This document shows positions 33,426-42,858 of a DNA stretch of 64,000 bases, piece after piece. Location: assembly GCA_030710605.1 (NCBI GenBank), contig CP092872.1:12352508-12416507 (forward strand), written 5' to 3'. Origin of the DNA: Cordylochernes scorpioides (lineage: Eukaryota; Arthropoda; Arachnida; Pseudoscorpiones; Chernetidae). Within the stretch, counting starts at the first letter, position 1. Every line of letters begins with the position of its first letter. The notes below the pieces were generated by a model. The model did not search any database and was not told where the DNA came from. It worked only from the letters and a program-made list of their open reading frames with translations. Position numbers and translations under genes: made by a program.

Positions 33426-34802
33426 TGTCCCATAAGTTCCCGGACTGGGTCCATAAAAAAAAAGGTAAGATATTTTTTTTTTTAATTATTAAAACTTTTT
33501 AAAGTAATCCCCCCTTGCTTCAACGCACCAGCGCCATCGTTTCCCCAAATTGTCGAAACAGTTTTAATAGAGCTCTTTTGGAATGCTCTTCAATGCCAAC
33601 AGCGATTTTTCTATTATGTCATCCCTGGTGTCAAAATGTCTTCCTTTTAGAACTGCTTTAAGTTTGGGGAACAGGAAAAAGTCATTTGGTGCGATGTCTT
33701 GGGAATAGGGTGGTTGAGGTAGGATTTCTGTCCCGTTTTTCGCCAAAAAAACTCGTCACAAAGTGCGCTGTGTGAGGGCGGGTATTGTTATGGTGTAGGA
33801 TCCAGTTAATAACCGTTCGGCATGCAGGAAGATACTCGTGATGAACAATGCCCTTGTTTAAAATTTTATTTTTCCGTTCGCCATTACTCTTCATGTTTCA
33901 CCTTTCCATACCTCATCCTCAAAGTTAGAAATGTCGCTATTTCTCTTTGAAAATAGATTTCGATTTTTATAAAAGAAACATTCGCGGTATAATTTCAATT
34001 TTCGTTTTATAATGCCCTTGTTATCCAAAAAAGCGACCAGCAACACCTTGTTTCTGGATTTCAATATCCTAGATTTTTTTGGTCTAGGCTCACCCTGACC
34101 TCTCCACTCAGCATATTGACGCTTGGTTTCAGGGTCATAGTCATAGACCCATGTCTCGTCGCCTGTGATTATCTTGTCTTTCTATTCCGGATCCGTTCTT
34201 GTCATTTCCAACATGTTCTCACAGGTTGCAAGCCGACACAGGTTTTGCTCATTAGTGAGGAATCTTGGGATGGATTTTGCAGGAGTCTTTTTGAGCTTCA
34301 AATCTTCGGTTACGATCCTTCCAATCGTTGTTTTAGAGATGCCTGTGTCGTGCTCTAGCTCCAGCAAAGTGGTTCGAGGATTTTCTTTTATCAAATCGGT
34401 GATTTATTGCACATTTTGGGCGTCCTTGCCGAGGTTCATTTTCAATGGAAATTTGGCCAGCTTTAAATCTAGAATGCCATTCAAAAACAGTTGTTCTCTT
34501 TGGAGAGTCATTGGGGAACACTTTATTAAGCATTTCAAAAGTTTCGGTTGCAGATATTTGAAGTTTCACACAAAATTCTATGCAAATCCTCTGCTTCAAT
34601 TTTTGTTCCATCGTAAAATCGCCGCAGCGCTAGGTGTGACCTTTAAATAAATTAGAATTACCTTGGCGCGCGCTAAAGTACCGCCTCGATATTGGTACCA
34701 CCGTGTTGCCAGATATTTTTTCTATAATAAACAGTCAAATTTATTTACATTTTTCATTTATTTATTTTTTTATGGACCCAGTCCGGGAACTTATGGGAGT
34801 TG
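33426..34802 (-). mobile_element. mariner transposon, inactive
   Basis: Terminal inverted repeats share CCATAAGTTCCCGGACTGGG and GTCCATAAA, flanked by TA (33424-33425 and 34803-34804). Minus-strand transposase pieces in order are an N-terminal helix-turn-helix (MEQKLKQRICIEFCVKLQIS; VFEWHSRFKAGQISIENEPR), TTLLELEHDTGISKTTIGRI, the first catalytic Asp (TGDETWVYDYDPETK), then LHHNNTRPHTAHF where the second catalytic Asp is lost (family pattern HDNA), and SQDIAPNDFFLFPKLK with the third Asp. Frameshifts and a 152-bp insertion at 33859-34010 break the frame. A dead but recognisable element. Confidence 0.9.
33859..34010 (+). mobile_element. SINE-body insertion inside mariner, 12-bp target duplication
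   Basis: The perfect 12-bp repeat AATGCCCTTGTT lies at 33847-33858 and 34011-34022. The 152-bp insert matches the SINE body (TTATTTTTCCGTTCGCCATT; GAAATGTCGCTATTTCTC; GAAACATTCGCGGTATAATT). The duplication length points to reverse-transcriptase-mediated insertion. It splits the transposase after NKGI. Confidence 0.85.
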
Positions 34803-34859
34803 TATATATTGAGTTGTAACTCAATTTTAACCTTAAATTATAACTTTTTGGGGTTTTCA

Positions 34860-34985
34860 GGAAGCCTCTATAATACGAATTCTGGTCGTTAAGGCATAGC
34901 CTGCACCGTGCCTGACAAGGGCCGACAATCCGAAACGCATACATGGTTGGCTTTTCTTAATTCATCATGAAATTGAAGTGAAGCC
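34860..34985 (+). mobile_element. Decayed hammerhead-bearing element
   Basis: It keeps GAAGCCTCT at one end, CCTGACAAGGGCCGACAATC, CGAAACGCATACATGGTTGG and CTTTTCTTAATTCATC, in the order of the 3795-4062 family. Core and stems are degraded (CTGACAA, interrupted stem I), so it is presumably inactive. Confidence 0.5.
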
Positions 34986-35084
34986 TTTACTAAATGATAC
35001 CAGATGATCCAATACAAATTTACCTTTGTGCTATTTTTTTCAATTTAAAAAATTATGATAAAATAAACCCTAATCTATAAAATG

Positions 35085-35245
35085 CAATCATGAACAAAAC
35101 CTAAGGAATTGGAAAGTATTTGAAGTTGCCGGTTGTCTATTTTTTTTAAGACAGGTAATTTTGTTCACACTTGGTTATCTGGTGTGTCTTCAATAAAGGT
35201 CACTGTAATATCTTTCAGAGTTATTGTCTCAATCCCGATATACTT
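35085..35245 (-). mobile_element. Tc1-like MITE fragment (unique inner segment, one partial monomer)
   Basis: ATGAACAAAACCTAAGGAAT, then GACAGGTAATTTTGTTCACA, TCACTGTAATATCTTTCAGA and one incomplete monomer. It shows the ancestral single-monomer layout of the element family that forms the 76-bp satellites. Confidence 0.65.
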
Positions 35246-35254
35246 CCTAATCAA

Positions 35255-35535
35255 AATTCGAAACTATTATAGACGCGTATGATTCTTTTTAAAAATAAAC
35301 AATTTCTACTGTCCTTACTGTAATGGAAAAATTAATGGGATGGCCTGGCTCATCAGTGCTGAACCCTTCCAGCGGTTTCGCCAGTTTAATCTACAATTGG
35401 GAGGGTTTACCACTGATGAACCAGGCCCACCCATTAATTTATTTCATTGCAGTAAGGACAGTAGAAATTGTTTATATTTAAAAAGAATCTTACGCGTCTA
35501 AAATAGTTTCGAATTTTGATAACAGATGGCGCGCT
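35255..35535. mobile_element. Foldback element with two palindromic cores
   Basis: Arms of about 125 bp are reverse complements: TCAAAATTCGAAACTATTAT, GACGCGTATGATTCTTTTT, CAATTTCTACTGTCCTTACT and the GGCCTGGCTCATCAGT core. They are mirrored to AAATAGTTTCGAATTTTGAT. The right end carries AGATGGCGCGC. It would fold into one long hairpin. Shorter relatives are at 37395-37555, 41835-41980 and 56400-56560. Confidence 0.8.
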
Positions 35536-35775
35536 AATGCATGCTAAAACTGATCCATGTTGGAACATAATCCTCTCGCACCTTTACGTTATACTATGAG
35601 CTTAGACCGGCCACTTTACACACACACAATAGGTAAAATACCTTTTTAAAAGATTCATCCTCAAAATTTCAAGAATAACTTCTCAAGCGGGATGCTTCGT
35701 CCCTATACTGAGGAAGGTCATAGCCCGATACCATAGTTTGCACACTTATAATACAATATAATACCGCTTGTGATT

Positions 35776-36015
35776 GTAAAACGATATTTGAAAATTATCC
35801 CGCATGTGTTTCTTTCAAACGAAAAATCGAAATTTAAGGAGAAATAACGAGTATTTCTAACCTTAGGGATAAAGTATGAAAGGATGAATTACTCTTCACA
35901 ATTCATCCTTTCATACTTCATCCCTAAGGTTAGAAATAATCGTTATTTCTCCTTAAATTTCGATTTTTCGTTTGAAAGAAACACATGAGGGATAATTTTC
36001 AAATGTCGTTTTACA
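35776..36015. mobile_element. Near-perfect foldback of the SINE body
   Basis: About 118-bp arms are joined almost without a loop: TGTAAAACGATATTTGAAAA...GTATGAAAGGATGAAT, then ATTCATCCTTTCATACTTC...CAAATGTCGTTTTACA. This is an inverted dimer of the body found behind the tRNA head at 28533-28765. Confidence 0.85.
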
Positions 36016-36252
36016 ATATACAGACTATTTTGTTTTTTTTTACTTATCCTTAGTACACGTGGTACAGGCCATGATAATCATGGTAGGTAGTTAGCGACTG
36101 CTTTTACTGTAAGCGCACCACATGTCTACACATGTGAAAAGCAGTTCGACTTTGCACTTACAAATGTGCCAGATCTCCGTTTGGTTACTTGCACTCGCTG
36201 GTGGGGTTGGACTTTTGCAAGAATCTGGGGCTTATTGGAGCATTTTTTTTAT

Positions 36253-36340
36253 CAGAAAAAAAGTGTCCAATGCGGGAATCGAACCCGGGTCGTAGTGGTC
36301 GAAAACCAAACGGTTTAACCAGCCTTCCATCGACCCCCCG
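36253..36340 (-). tRNA. tRNA-like pseudogene or SINE head
   Basis: Minus strand: GTCGATGGAAGGCTGGTTAA (acceptor and D arm), an anticodon-arm candidate TGGTTTTCGACCA with loop TTTTCGA, and the T arm CGGGTTCGATTCCCG, followed by a T7 Pol III terminator (complement of AAAAAAA at 36255-36261). Acceptor pairing is imperfect (three mismatches of seven), so a functional tRNA gene is unlikely. The terminator directly after it argues against a long SINE body. Confidence 0.45.
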
Positions 36341-36799
36341 ACATGGTACATTCCATAAAACCAACAGCTTGTTTGTTCTAATATAATAAACTAAACGTAT
36401 TCTTTTAATGCGTTTTTAAACGGGAGAAATGTTCATTGTTTGCACACGTATAGCTACTTTTAAAATATAAGGATAAAGATGCGACAATCTTGTCGTAAAA
36501 ATTACTCACAAAACCTAAAAATGAAATGTTTGTAGATAAAAAACAGTGTAAGAGTTGGTATAAAATAATATTTTTCATTTTTTCTATAAACGTAGTAGAG
36601 ATAAAAAAGAACAAACACATTCTCTAGACTAAAGTGAGCTTTTAGTTCTTTCAAATCTCACAGTGGTGATAAGCGAGCTCTACCTAAAGATGTTTTGTAC
36701 AAATGTGATGTGAAATTGTACCATATTCGAAAACATTTGTATATTTACAATAGAATTAATTTATAAATCAAAATTAAACTTCACATTTATAAATTTAAT

Positions 36800-37000
36800 T
36801 GCCATCTATCGTAAATATTTTACACAAATAAATTTACTGGCATTGCGTTTCTTTTAAATATGATCAAATATTATCTCTACAGACCTTACTGCAATGATAT
36901 GAGTTATTAAATGAGAGATAACTCAGAGAACTCTCATTCAATAACTCATATCATTGCAGTAATGTCGGTAGAGATAATATTTGATCATATTTAAAATAAA
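36800..37000. mobile_element. Foldback element, about 60-bp hairpin stems
   Basis: ATCAAATATTATCTCTACAG and ACTGCAATGATATGAGTTAT are mirrored by ATAACTCATATCATTGCAGT and AGAGATAATATTTGATCATA. The left end has GCCATCTATCG. It is a relative of the insertion at 61530-61915, which has the same arms around a palindromic core. Confidence 0.8.
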
Positions 37001-37004
37001 ATTC

Positions 37005-37330
37005 ACATATTGATAATATTAGTTCAATGTACTTGAAGAAGATAAGAATGAAAACATTTGCATATTTACAATGGAATTGATAATATTGGATCAATGTACG
37101 TGAAGAAGATAAGAATGAAAACATTTGCATATTCACAATGGAATTGATAATATTGGATCAATGTACGTGAAGAAGATAAGAATGAAAACATTTGCATATT
37201 TACAATGGAATTGATAATTTGGATCAATGTACGTGAAGAAGATAAGAATGAAAACATTTGTATATTTACAATGGAATTGATAATATTGGATCAATGTACG
37301 TGAAGAAGATAAGAATGAAAACATTTGGTA
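37005..37330 (+). repeat. 67-bp tandem repeat, about 5 units
   Basis: GAAGAAGATAAGAATGAAAA recurs every 67 bp (about 37032, 37099, 37166, 37232, 37299) with AATGGAATTGATAATATTGG and TCAATGTACGTGAAG. It starts at the edge of the foldback element and may have grown from its flank. No gene. Confidence 0.88.
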
Positions 37331-37394
37331 TTTTAAGAATAAAAAAAGATGTATTTCTACTTAATAAACTTATAAGGTGTTTATATGATGATAC

Positions 37395-37555
37395 ATTAGC
37401 GCGCCATCTGTTATTAAAATTCGAAACTATTTCAGACGCGTATGATTCTTTTTGAAATTAAACATATTTCCATTGCAGTAAGGGCAATAGAAATTGTTTT
37501 ATCTAAAAAAGAATCTTACGCGTCTTTAATAGTTTCGAATTTTTATAAGGTGTTT
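37395..37555. mobile_element. Short foldback relative
   Basis: GCGCGCCATCTGTTATTAAA, AATTCGAAACTATTTCAGAC and GCGTATGATTCTTTTT are mirrored by AAAAAGAATCTTACGCGTCT and AATAGTTTCGAATTTTTAT. The palindromic core is deleted. Confidence 0.75.
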
Positions 37556-37699
37556 GTTGGCTTAAATAAGCATCATGCAAAATACGACATATATATATAT
37601 ATGTTATATTAAAATAATTTATTTATAATGTTCAATTAAAATATTTTATTTAGAATTATGTTAAAGTGTTATTTTATTTAAAATTATAATGTCATAAAT

Positions 37700-37985
37700 A
37701 TAAATACTCTGTTTAAATCGACCGCCAGAGGTCATGCTTCCCATATAAAATCTCATTGTTGTTCTTCCCCGGCTGGTCGGCTCAAACCATATGTAATTAT
37801 GTAAATATTCTTTTGTTTTTCATATTTTTTATTCTTACGCCTTAAGCCAGGCTGTACTTGTACAAAATTATGTTTTTAATATGAATTCATTTCACAGCTC
37901 AATAAATCAATATCTGATCAAGACCATTTTATTATTATTCTTTTAAGAAATTTAGCCACGACTGCAAACGATACCATTAAGTAAT
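37700..37985 (-). repeat. Dispersed repeat with GCGGTCG end, copy B
   Basis: Reverse complement of 12900-13185: TCGACCGCCAGAGGTCATG, GGCTGGTCGGCTCAAA, TCTTACGCCTTAAGCCAGGC. No ORF. The stretch 37985-38160 is AT-rich with a TA run and nothing supported. Confidence 0.65.
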
Positions 37986-38040
37986 AATGTACTCAAAAGA
38001 ACCAGCAATTGATCTCTATCTCAAAATAATATTTTTTATA

Positions 38041-38071
<31 letters not shown>

Positions 38072-38445
38072 GGCAAATTTGTTTGATATATAATTTTTGC
38101 TTAGGTTGTTTATGAATACATGAGAATATTTGTGATATTGCAGTGTCATGGTAATAATTAAGAATAACAATTAGCTTTAATTGAGCTGATAAACATAATA
38201 AAGGAAGAAATACCTGATTTGAGGCGTAAAGAAGAAAATAAAATATTACATATTAACATATGAAAAAACGAAAGAAAAAAATAGAAGATAAAAGATCAGG
38301 TGTTGAAATCAAAAATAAAAATGGCATATCCTGACCAGGAGCACATGTGCTTACCATCTGGTGGAACAGAAATCAACTAAACATTGATTTAGCCTGTTCC
38401 CTGATATTTGGCCAACCCAATTTCTTGATAAATCAAGAAAAGCGA

Positions 38446-38488
38446 TCCACGAACGCGTTTCGCGCTTTTTGGCGCTCGTCAGCGTGGA
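38446..38488 (-). ncRNA. Type I hammerhead ribozyme, consensus-complete
   Basis: Minus strand: stem I 38488-38483 (TCCACG), CTGACGA 38482-38476, stem II GCGC 38475-38472, loop CAAAAA, stem II return GCGC 38465-38462, GAAA 38461-38458, minimal stem III within ACGCGT 38458-38453, cleavage-site U at 38452, and stem I return CGTGGA 38451-38446. Stem I is 6 of 6 paired and stem II 4 of 4. Predicted cleavage is between 38452 and 38451 after a GUU triplet (GUC is commoner). The palindromic stem III suggests pairing between two ribozymes, as proposed for such minimal forms. Confidence 0.8.
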
Positions 38489-38796
38489 GTAGGCTGAACC
38501 ACTGCGATCAAAAAAAATTTTTGGTCCCAGCAGCCTCCTGAAAAACCAAGAAATGGGTATTTAAGGCCAAACTTGCGTAAATACGCTTAACACATAAAAA
38601 AAAACGAAATAAAAAATAGAATATAAAAAGATCAGGTGTTGAAATCAAAAATAAAAATGGCATATCCTGACCAGGAGCACATGTGCTTTACAGAAGGCAG
38701 AGCGCCATCTGCTGGAACAGAAATCAACTAAACATTGATTTAGCCTGTTCCCTGATATTTGGCCAACCCAATCTCTTGATAAATCAAGAAAAGCCA

Positions 38797-38820
38797 TCCA
38801 CGAACGCGTTTCGCGCTTTT
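38797..38820 (-). ncRNA. Truncated hammerhead (3' half only)
   Basis: It has GCGC, GAAA, ACGCGT, U and CGTGGA of the same ribozyme. The stem II 5' strand, CTGACGA and stem I 5' strand are lost at 38820. It cannot cleave alone. It marks the second unit boundary. Confidence 0.7.
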
Positions 38821-39699
38821 ATATAATGAGTTTATATAGGGAAAACCGCGACATCTGGCGGTCGACTTTTTTTCAATGATTTCAACTGTGATATTATAAC
38901 ACTATACGCGCTGAGTTTGTTTATACACAAATTTAATGCCTCGAAAAAGGTTGGCGTTTAGCCAACCGAAATACTAGCAAATAAATATTTTATTCAATCC
39001 AATATATGTTTTTTTTTATTATCTAATGATTTAAATATGGATTGCTCTATTTTAAGAACACAGTTTAAATATATTTAAAATGTATAATGATGCACTAACG
39101 CTCCATCTGTTATCAAAATTCGAAACTATAGTATGTAAAAAATATTTATCTTTTTTTTTTCAATTATATTAAAGAATAAAATTCATTGATGAACTATAAC
39201 AAAAATGATGAGTTATATATACTCTCAACTAACAAAAAAATATTGAATTTTCAAAAATATTTTTTACAGTTTGGAGCTATTGATCGTCTGTTATAAATTA
39301 TTGAAGAGTTCTTCTGCGAAGTATTGTACGTGACGTTCGGCTGTTGATTTATTTACTTCACTATGGCGTCTGCTTTCTCTCTAATTTGACAAATATTTCG
39401 TCTGGTTTGGATTTAAAATATATAGGATGTTTAATTATTTTATCTATTTTTCAACCTATAAAACAAGTTTTTAAAATCTCTGTGAAAATGTTTAATACCT
39501 CCACGCTAAATATTTTTTTTCCGCCTAAAATAATTTTAAATATGAAATTTCGTTGTTAGATTATCAAAGTTTTGAATATTTTTATTACATTTATGAAACT
39601 ATGTATATATATATAATTAATATATTTTTTATTATTTTTAAAAAAATTTAATGAATTTTTTAAAACACATTCTCTAATATCGTTTTGAAAAAAGAGCAA

Positions 39700-39825
39700 T
39701 CCATAAATAAATCTTTAAATAAAAAGGCATATATTGGATCAAAATATCATTTATTATCATTTATTATTGGTAAAATAAATGATATTTTGATCCACAATAT
39801 ATGCCTTTTTATTTAAAAATTCTCT
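39700..39825. mobile_element. Foldback hairpin around ATATATGCC
   Basis: AAATAAAAAGGCATATATTG and GATCAAAATATCATTTATT are mirrored by AATAAATGATATTTTGATCC and ATATATGCCTTTTTATTTA. The copy-2 equivalent is at 54285-54385. Single-arm relatives are at 12150-12225 and 39000-39060. Confidence 0.8.
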
Positions 39826-40079
39826 AATATGTGTATTCTTGAAATTCTCAATGTCCATTTGAAGGAATTACTTCATATTACAACTTCAATTTTAAAGTTT
39901 TACACAAAAATTAATAAGGAGAGCGCTTTACGATGTTTCAGATTATATTATTATAAAAAACGTAAATTTTCTAATGCATCAAATTCGTTTATGTATTTTA
40001 AACCAAAAAGGTTGAGCTTTTAAAGCATCTCCGTGATCAAAATTCCAATACAATAGAAAATTCAATAAATACATGTTAT

Positions 40080-40255
40080 AATACAATATATTGTGGCTTA
40101 TGATTGTAGAATGACATGGACAATTATATCGCAAATGTTTCTTTTGAACGAAAAATCGAAATTTATTTTAAGGTGAAATAACGATTATTTCTAACCTTGG
40201 AGTATGAAAGGATGAATTGTGAAGAGTAATGATAAACGGAAAAATTAAGTATTCA
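40080..40255 (-). mobile_element. SINE-body fragment
   Basis: Reverse complement of the SINE body (GAACGAAAAATCGAAATTTA; GATTATTTCTAACCTTGGAG; GAATTGTGAAGAGTAATGAT), ending in CAGGGATGGGAA from the tRNA-head junction. The copy-2 equivalent is at 54650-54845. Confidence 0.65.
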
Positions 40256-40974
40256 GGGATGGGAACTTTCATTTGAATTTGCATATGTATATTTTGAAAT
40301 AATGTATATAAAATAGAATGTAAACATTTACATGCAAATATCCACATAGGATATAGCGTGTGTTTTGTAATGAATAAATCAAAAGAGAATCAACGTGATA
40401 TATTTTCTTCAATTTGATGTTATTTTGTAGCTATGAACAGATTACAAAGTTCTATCAAATGGAATTTCAATGGTTCAGGATTCTAGCGAATAGAGACAGG
40501 TTAGTTTTACTTCATAATGCATTCATATTTTTGCTGTGTTCACTTTTCAATATTCTATATTTAGAATTTTAAAGACATTTTGTAGCATAAGAACTACACA
40601 CACTGCTATATTTTCTATATAGGTGATATCAATTGGTAACTTTGTAAAACTTTCTTTGCACTAAATATATTGAAAACAAATTTTGCGTGCAATGTAATGC
40701 ATTAAATAAAGTAACTTTCTCAATATACTTTGTTAATAGTGAAAAAAAAAAAACTTCGAAGGAATTTATCCGTGAAAAATTCACGGGAAGAGAAAAATTC
40801 ATAGAAAATTACAGAGTGAGGAAAACATTTACTTTCGCATAAATCTTCTTTTGAAGCAGATGATGGATTAGAATCTGGACACTGTTCCGCCATGTTGGAT
40901 CGCCGACTGCTCCTCCTGGTGGCGGCTTCTCGAACTATTTCCCGGCTAGGCAACCTCTGCACTGATAGTGAGTA

Positions 40975-41490
40975 TATATATATATAGTGGGAATGTATGT
41001 AAATATTGTCGCTATATGTAAATATTGCAGGTTTATGCAAATATTGTGGGTATATGCAAATATTGTGGGTATATGCAAATATTGTGGGTATATGTATAAA
41101 TGATTGGTATATGTCACTATTATGGGTATATACAAATATTGTGGGCATATGTAAATATAATGGTATATGTAAATATTGTGTGTATATAATAACGAATAGA
41201 TTCAAAAAGGATAAGTTTCTTTATTTTTTATAGAGCAGAATTATATTGTATAATACATTGTGTGTATATGCAAATATTATAGGTATATGTAAATATTGCG
41301 AGGTATTAACTATTGCGGGTATATGCAAATATTGTGGGTATATGTAAACATTATGGGTATATGTAAAAATAATATGTATATGTAAATATTTAGGGTATGT
41401 GCAAATATTATGAGTATCTGTAAATATTGTGATAAATATTTAAATAGTGCGGGTATAAGTAAGAATTATGGGTATGTGCACATATTGCAA
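40975..41490 (+). repeat. 19-bp minisatellite, copy 1
   Basis: GGGTATATGCAAATATTGT units, perfect around 41040-41095 and drifting outward. Open frames on both strands are repeat shadows. It is adjacent to a short GC-rich patch (40880-40960). Confidence 0.85.
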
Positions 41491-41834
41491 CATATATGCG
41501 TGCATTTCGAGTTCTGACAGCCAGTGATATACACTCAAAACGTTAAACCTATCAAACTTCTGTTTTTATTTGAACCAAAGTTTTGATGACCCACTTTCCC
41601 CATTTTCAAGGTGACAAAGTTTCAATGTTCTGATAAGCTGGTAAATCCAAATAAAAGATTAATGAGTTCCTCCTATCGAGTTTATGCAATCCTATCCTAT
41701 GGAAATCATTTTTTTTCTATAGCCATTGATCTTCTGCAATCAATATTAAGTTTCTTTCTCATAGAATTATTGTTCTTGTGCGATTTTGAAGTCCCGGCAA
41801 AGAGAAAATTACTGAATCAATAATATATATAGTG

Positions 41835-41980
41835 AAAATTCGAAACTATTATAGACGCGCATGGTTCTTTTACAAATTAAACAATTTCTACTGTCCTTAC
41901 TGTAATGGAAAAATTAATGGGAGGGCCTGGCTCATCAGTGGTGAACCTTCCCATCGGTTTCGCCAGTTTAATCTACCATA
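41835..41980 (+). mobile_element. Palindromic-core element, copy 1
   Basis: AATTCGAAACTATTATAGAC, CTACTGTCCTTACTGTAATG, GGGAGGGCCTGGCTCATCAG, TGGTGAACCTTCCCATCGG and TTTCGCCAGTTTAATCTACC. This is one arm of the foldback layout at 35255-35535. Copy 2 at 56400-56560. Confidence 0.75.
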
Positions 41981-42162
41981 TCGCTGTTATATTGCATTTT
42001 TCGATCTTCCTTTAATAGTGATACTGATGCTAGACTCTTGGAATGGGTATTCTAGATGAACTATGGAATAAGTTTTGAGGAAAGTAGAATTAAAGAAGAA
42101 TAAGGCATCATAATATTTATAGTGGCTATTAAGAATTAAAAATAAATATCAAGAAAGAGTTC

Positions 42163-42300
42163 TTCGGGCATGGCCTGGATGATGATGCCCTGGCGTCCAC
42201 CAAGACACACATCTATAGGTACTTCTTCGGTGTGGAACTGAGGAGTGAAGACCTTGTCTGGAGGAGGACTCTCTCAAGGTGGGGAAGTCTTCCTTGCTGA
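42163..42300 (+). pseudogene. Coding-like 45-codon C-terminal fragment, unidentified
   Basis: The plus frame reads FGHGLDDDALASTKTHIYRY, then FFGVELRSEDLVWRRTLSRW and GSLPC to a stop. Copy 2 (56725-56876) keeps the same frame with substitutions and a small in-frame indel (ELRSVQEYLVWRRTLSRWEN). Frame preservation suggests real coding ancestry, most likely a retroelement ORF end. I do not recognise the family. Confidence 0.35.
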
Positions 42301-42479
42301 AGAAATTTGTACATAAATACAACTATATATTCCCCTATATTTTATCTACCCTTTTTATTTATCCTCTTTATTATATATTACCTCTTCATTTTATCATGAT
42401 TATTCTCTTCAACAATTGATCAGAGAAGAATCAAATATTTGTTGAATTGTCAATTGTCAGGAAATGTGCTTCAGGTGTC

Positions 42480-42545
42480 GCGGTGTAGGAATGGTATAAA
42501 CTGTTGAATTTCAACATTCGACCCAGGATCGAATCCCTCATTGTC
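42480..42545 (+). mobile_element. tRNA-like SINE head, copy 1
   Basis: GGTGTAGGAATGGTATAAAC resembles an A box, and AGGATCGAATCCC is a B-box-like sequence. TGTTGAATTTCAACA may be the anticodon arm. The copy-2 equivalent (57137-57205) keeps both boxes with changes. The downstream body is not resolved. Confidence 0.4.
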
Positions 42546-42639
42546 AACTTTATTTACTAAAGACATTTGCTTCAAAGATCCCCGTATATTTCAGAAGTAC
42601 AATCTCAACTATCCTCTTTTTCTCTTCATCTTTCTTATC

Positions 42640-42740
42640 CCCACTGTATCACAAATAGAATATCGAATTTGTTGAACCTTTGATGGTTTCAGCTGTAGAT
42701 GAATAGAGTTTATCAATGGATGAGCTAAAGCAGAACCCGA
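42640..42740 (-). pseudogene. LINE C-terminal fragment related to 11943-12134
   Basis: The minus frame reads SSIDKLYSSTAETIKGSTNS, aligning with SSIDELYSSPADTIKSLKLY of the zinc-knuckle remnant at 11943-12134. The cysteine part is missing. It is also present in copy 2 (57315-57380). Confidence 0.4.
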
Positions 42741-42858
42741 ACAGTAAGTGGAAGTAACCAAACGGGGCACTGACACACTTCTAATTACAAATTTTGAATT
42801 GCCTTCTGACATGTGGTGTGTACTTGTAGTAATGATTACCGTGATTCCCATGACCTCT

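Larger units (their letters stand above)
38257..38820 (-). mobile_element. Retrozyme-like element: two head-to-tail units with hammerhead ribozymes
   Basis: Two direct units repeat from GATCAGGTGTTGAAATC (38294 and 38630, period 336) through GGCATATCCTGACCAGGAGC, ATCAACTAAACATTGATTTA and TTGATAAATCAAGAAAAG to the ribozyme. The second unit has a 15-base addition, so ribozyme to ribozyme is 351 bp. The first ribozyme is intact; the second stops at 38820 inside stem II. Tandem units of a few hundred bases, each with a short-stem-III type I hammerhead and no protein, is the published layout of metazoan retrozymes. Flanks come from the GCGGTCG-end repeat family, so the element sits inside an older repeat. 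No clear target duplication. Confidence 0.72.

Noticed and set aside
36253-36340. Functional tRNA gene
   Set aside because: The T arm and terminator are good, but acceptor-stem pairing has about three mismatches in seven and the anticodon arm is irregular. Listed as tRNA-like only.
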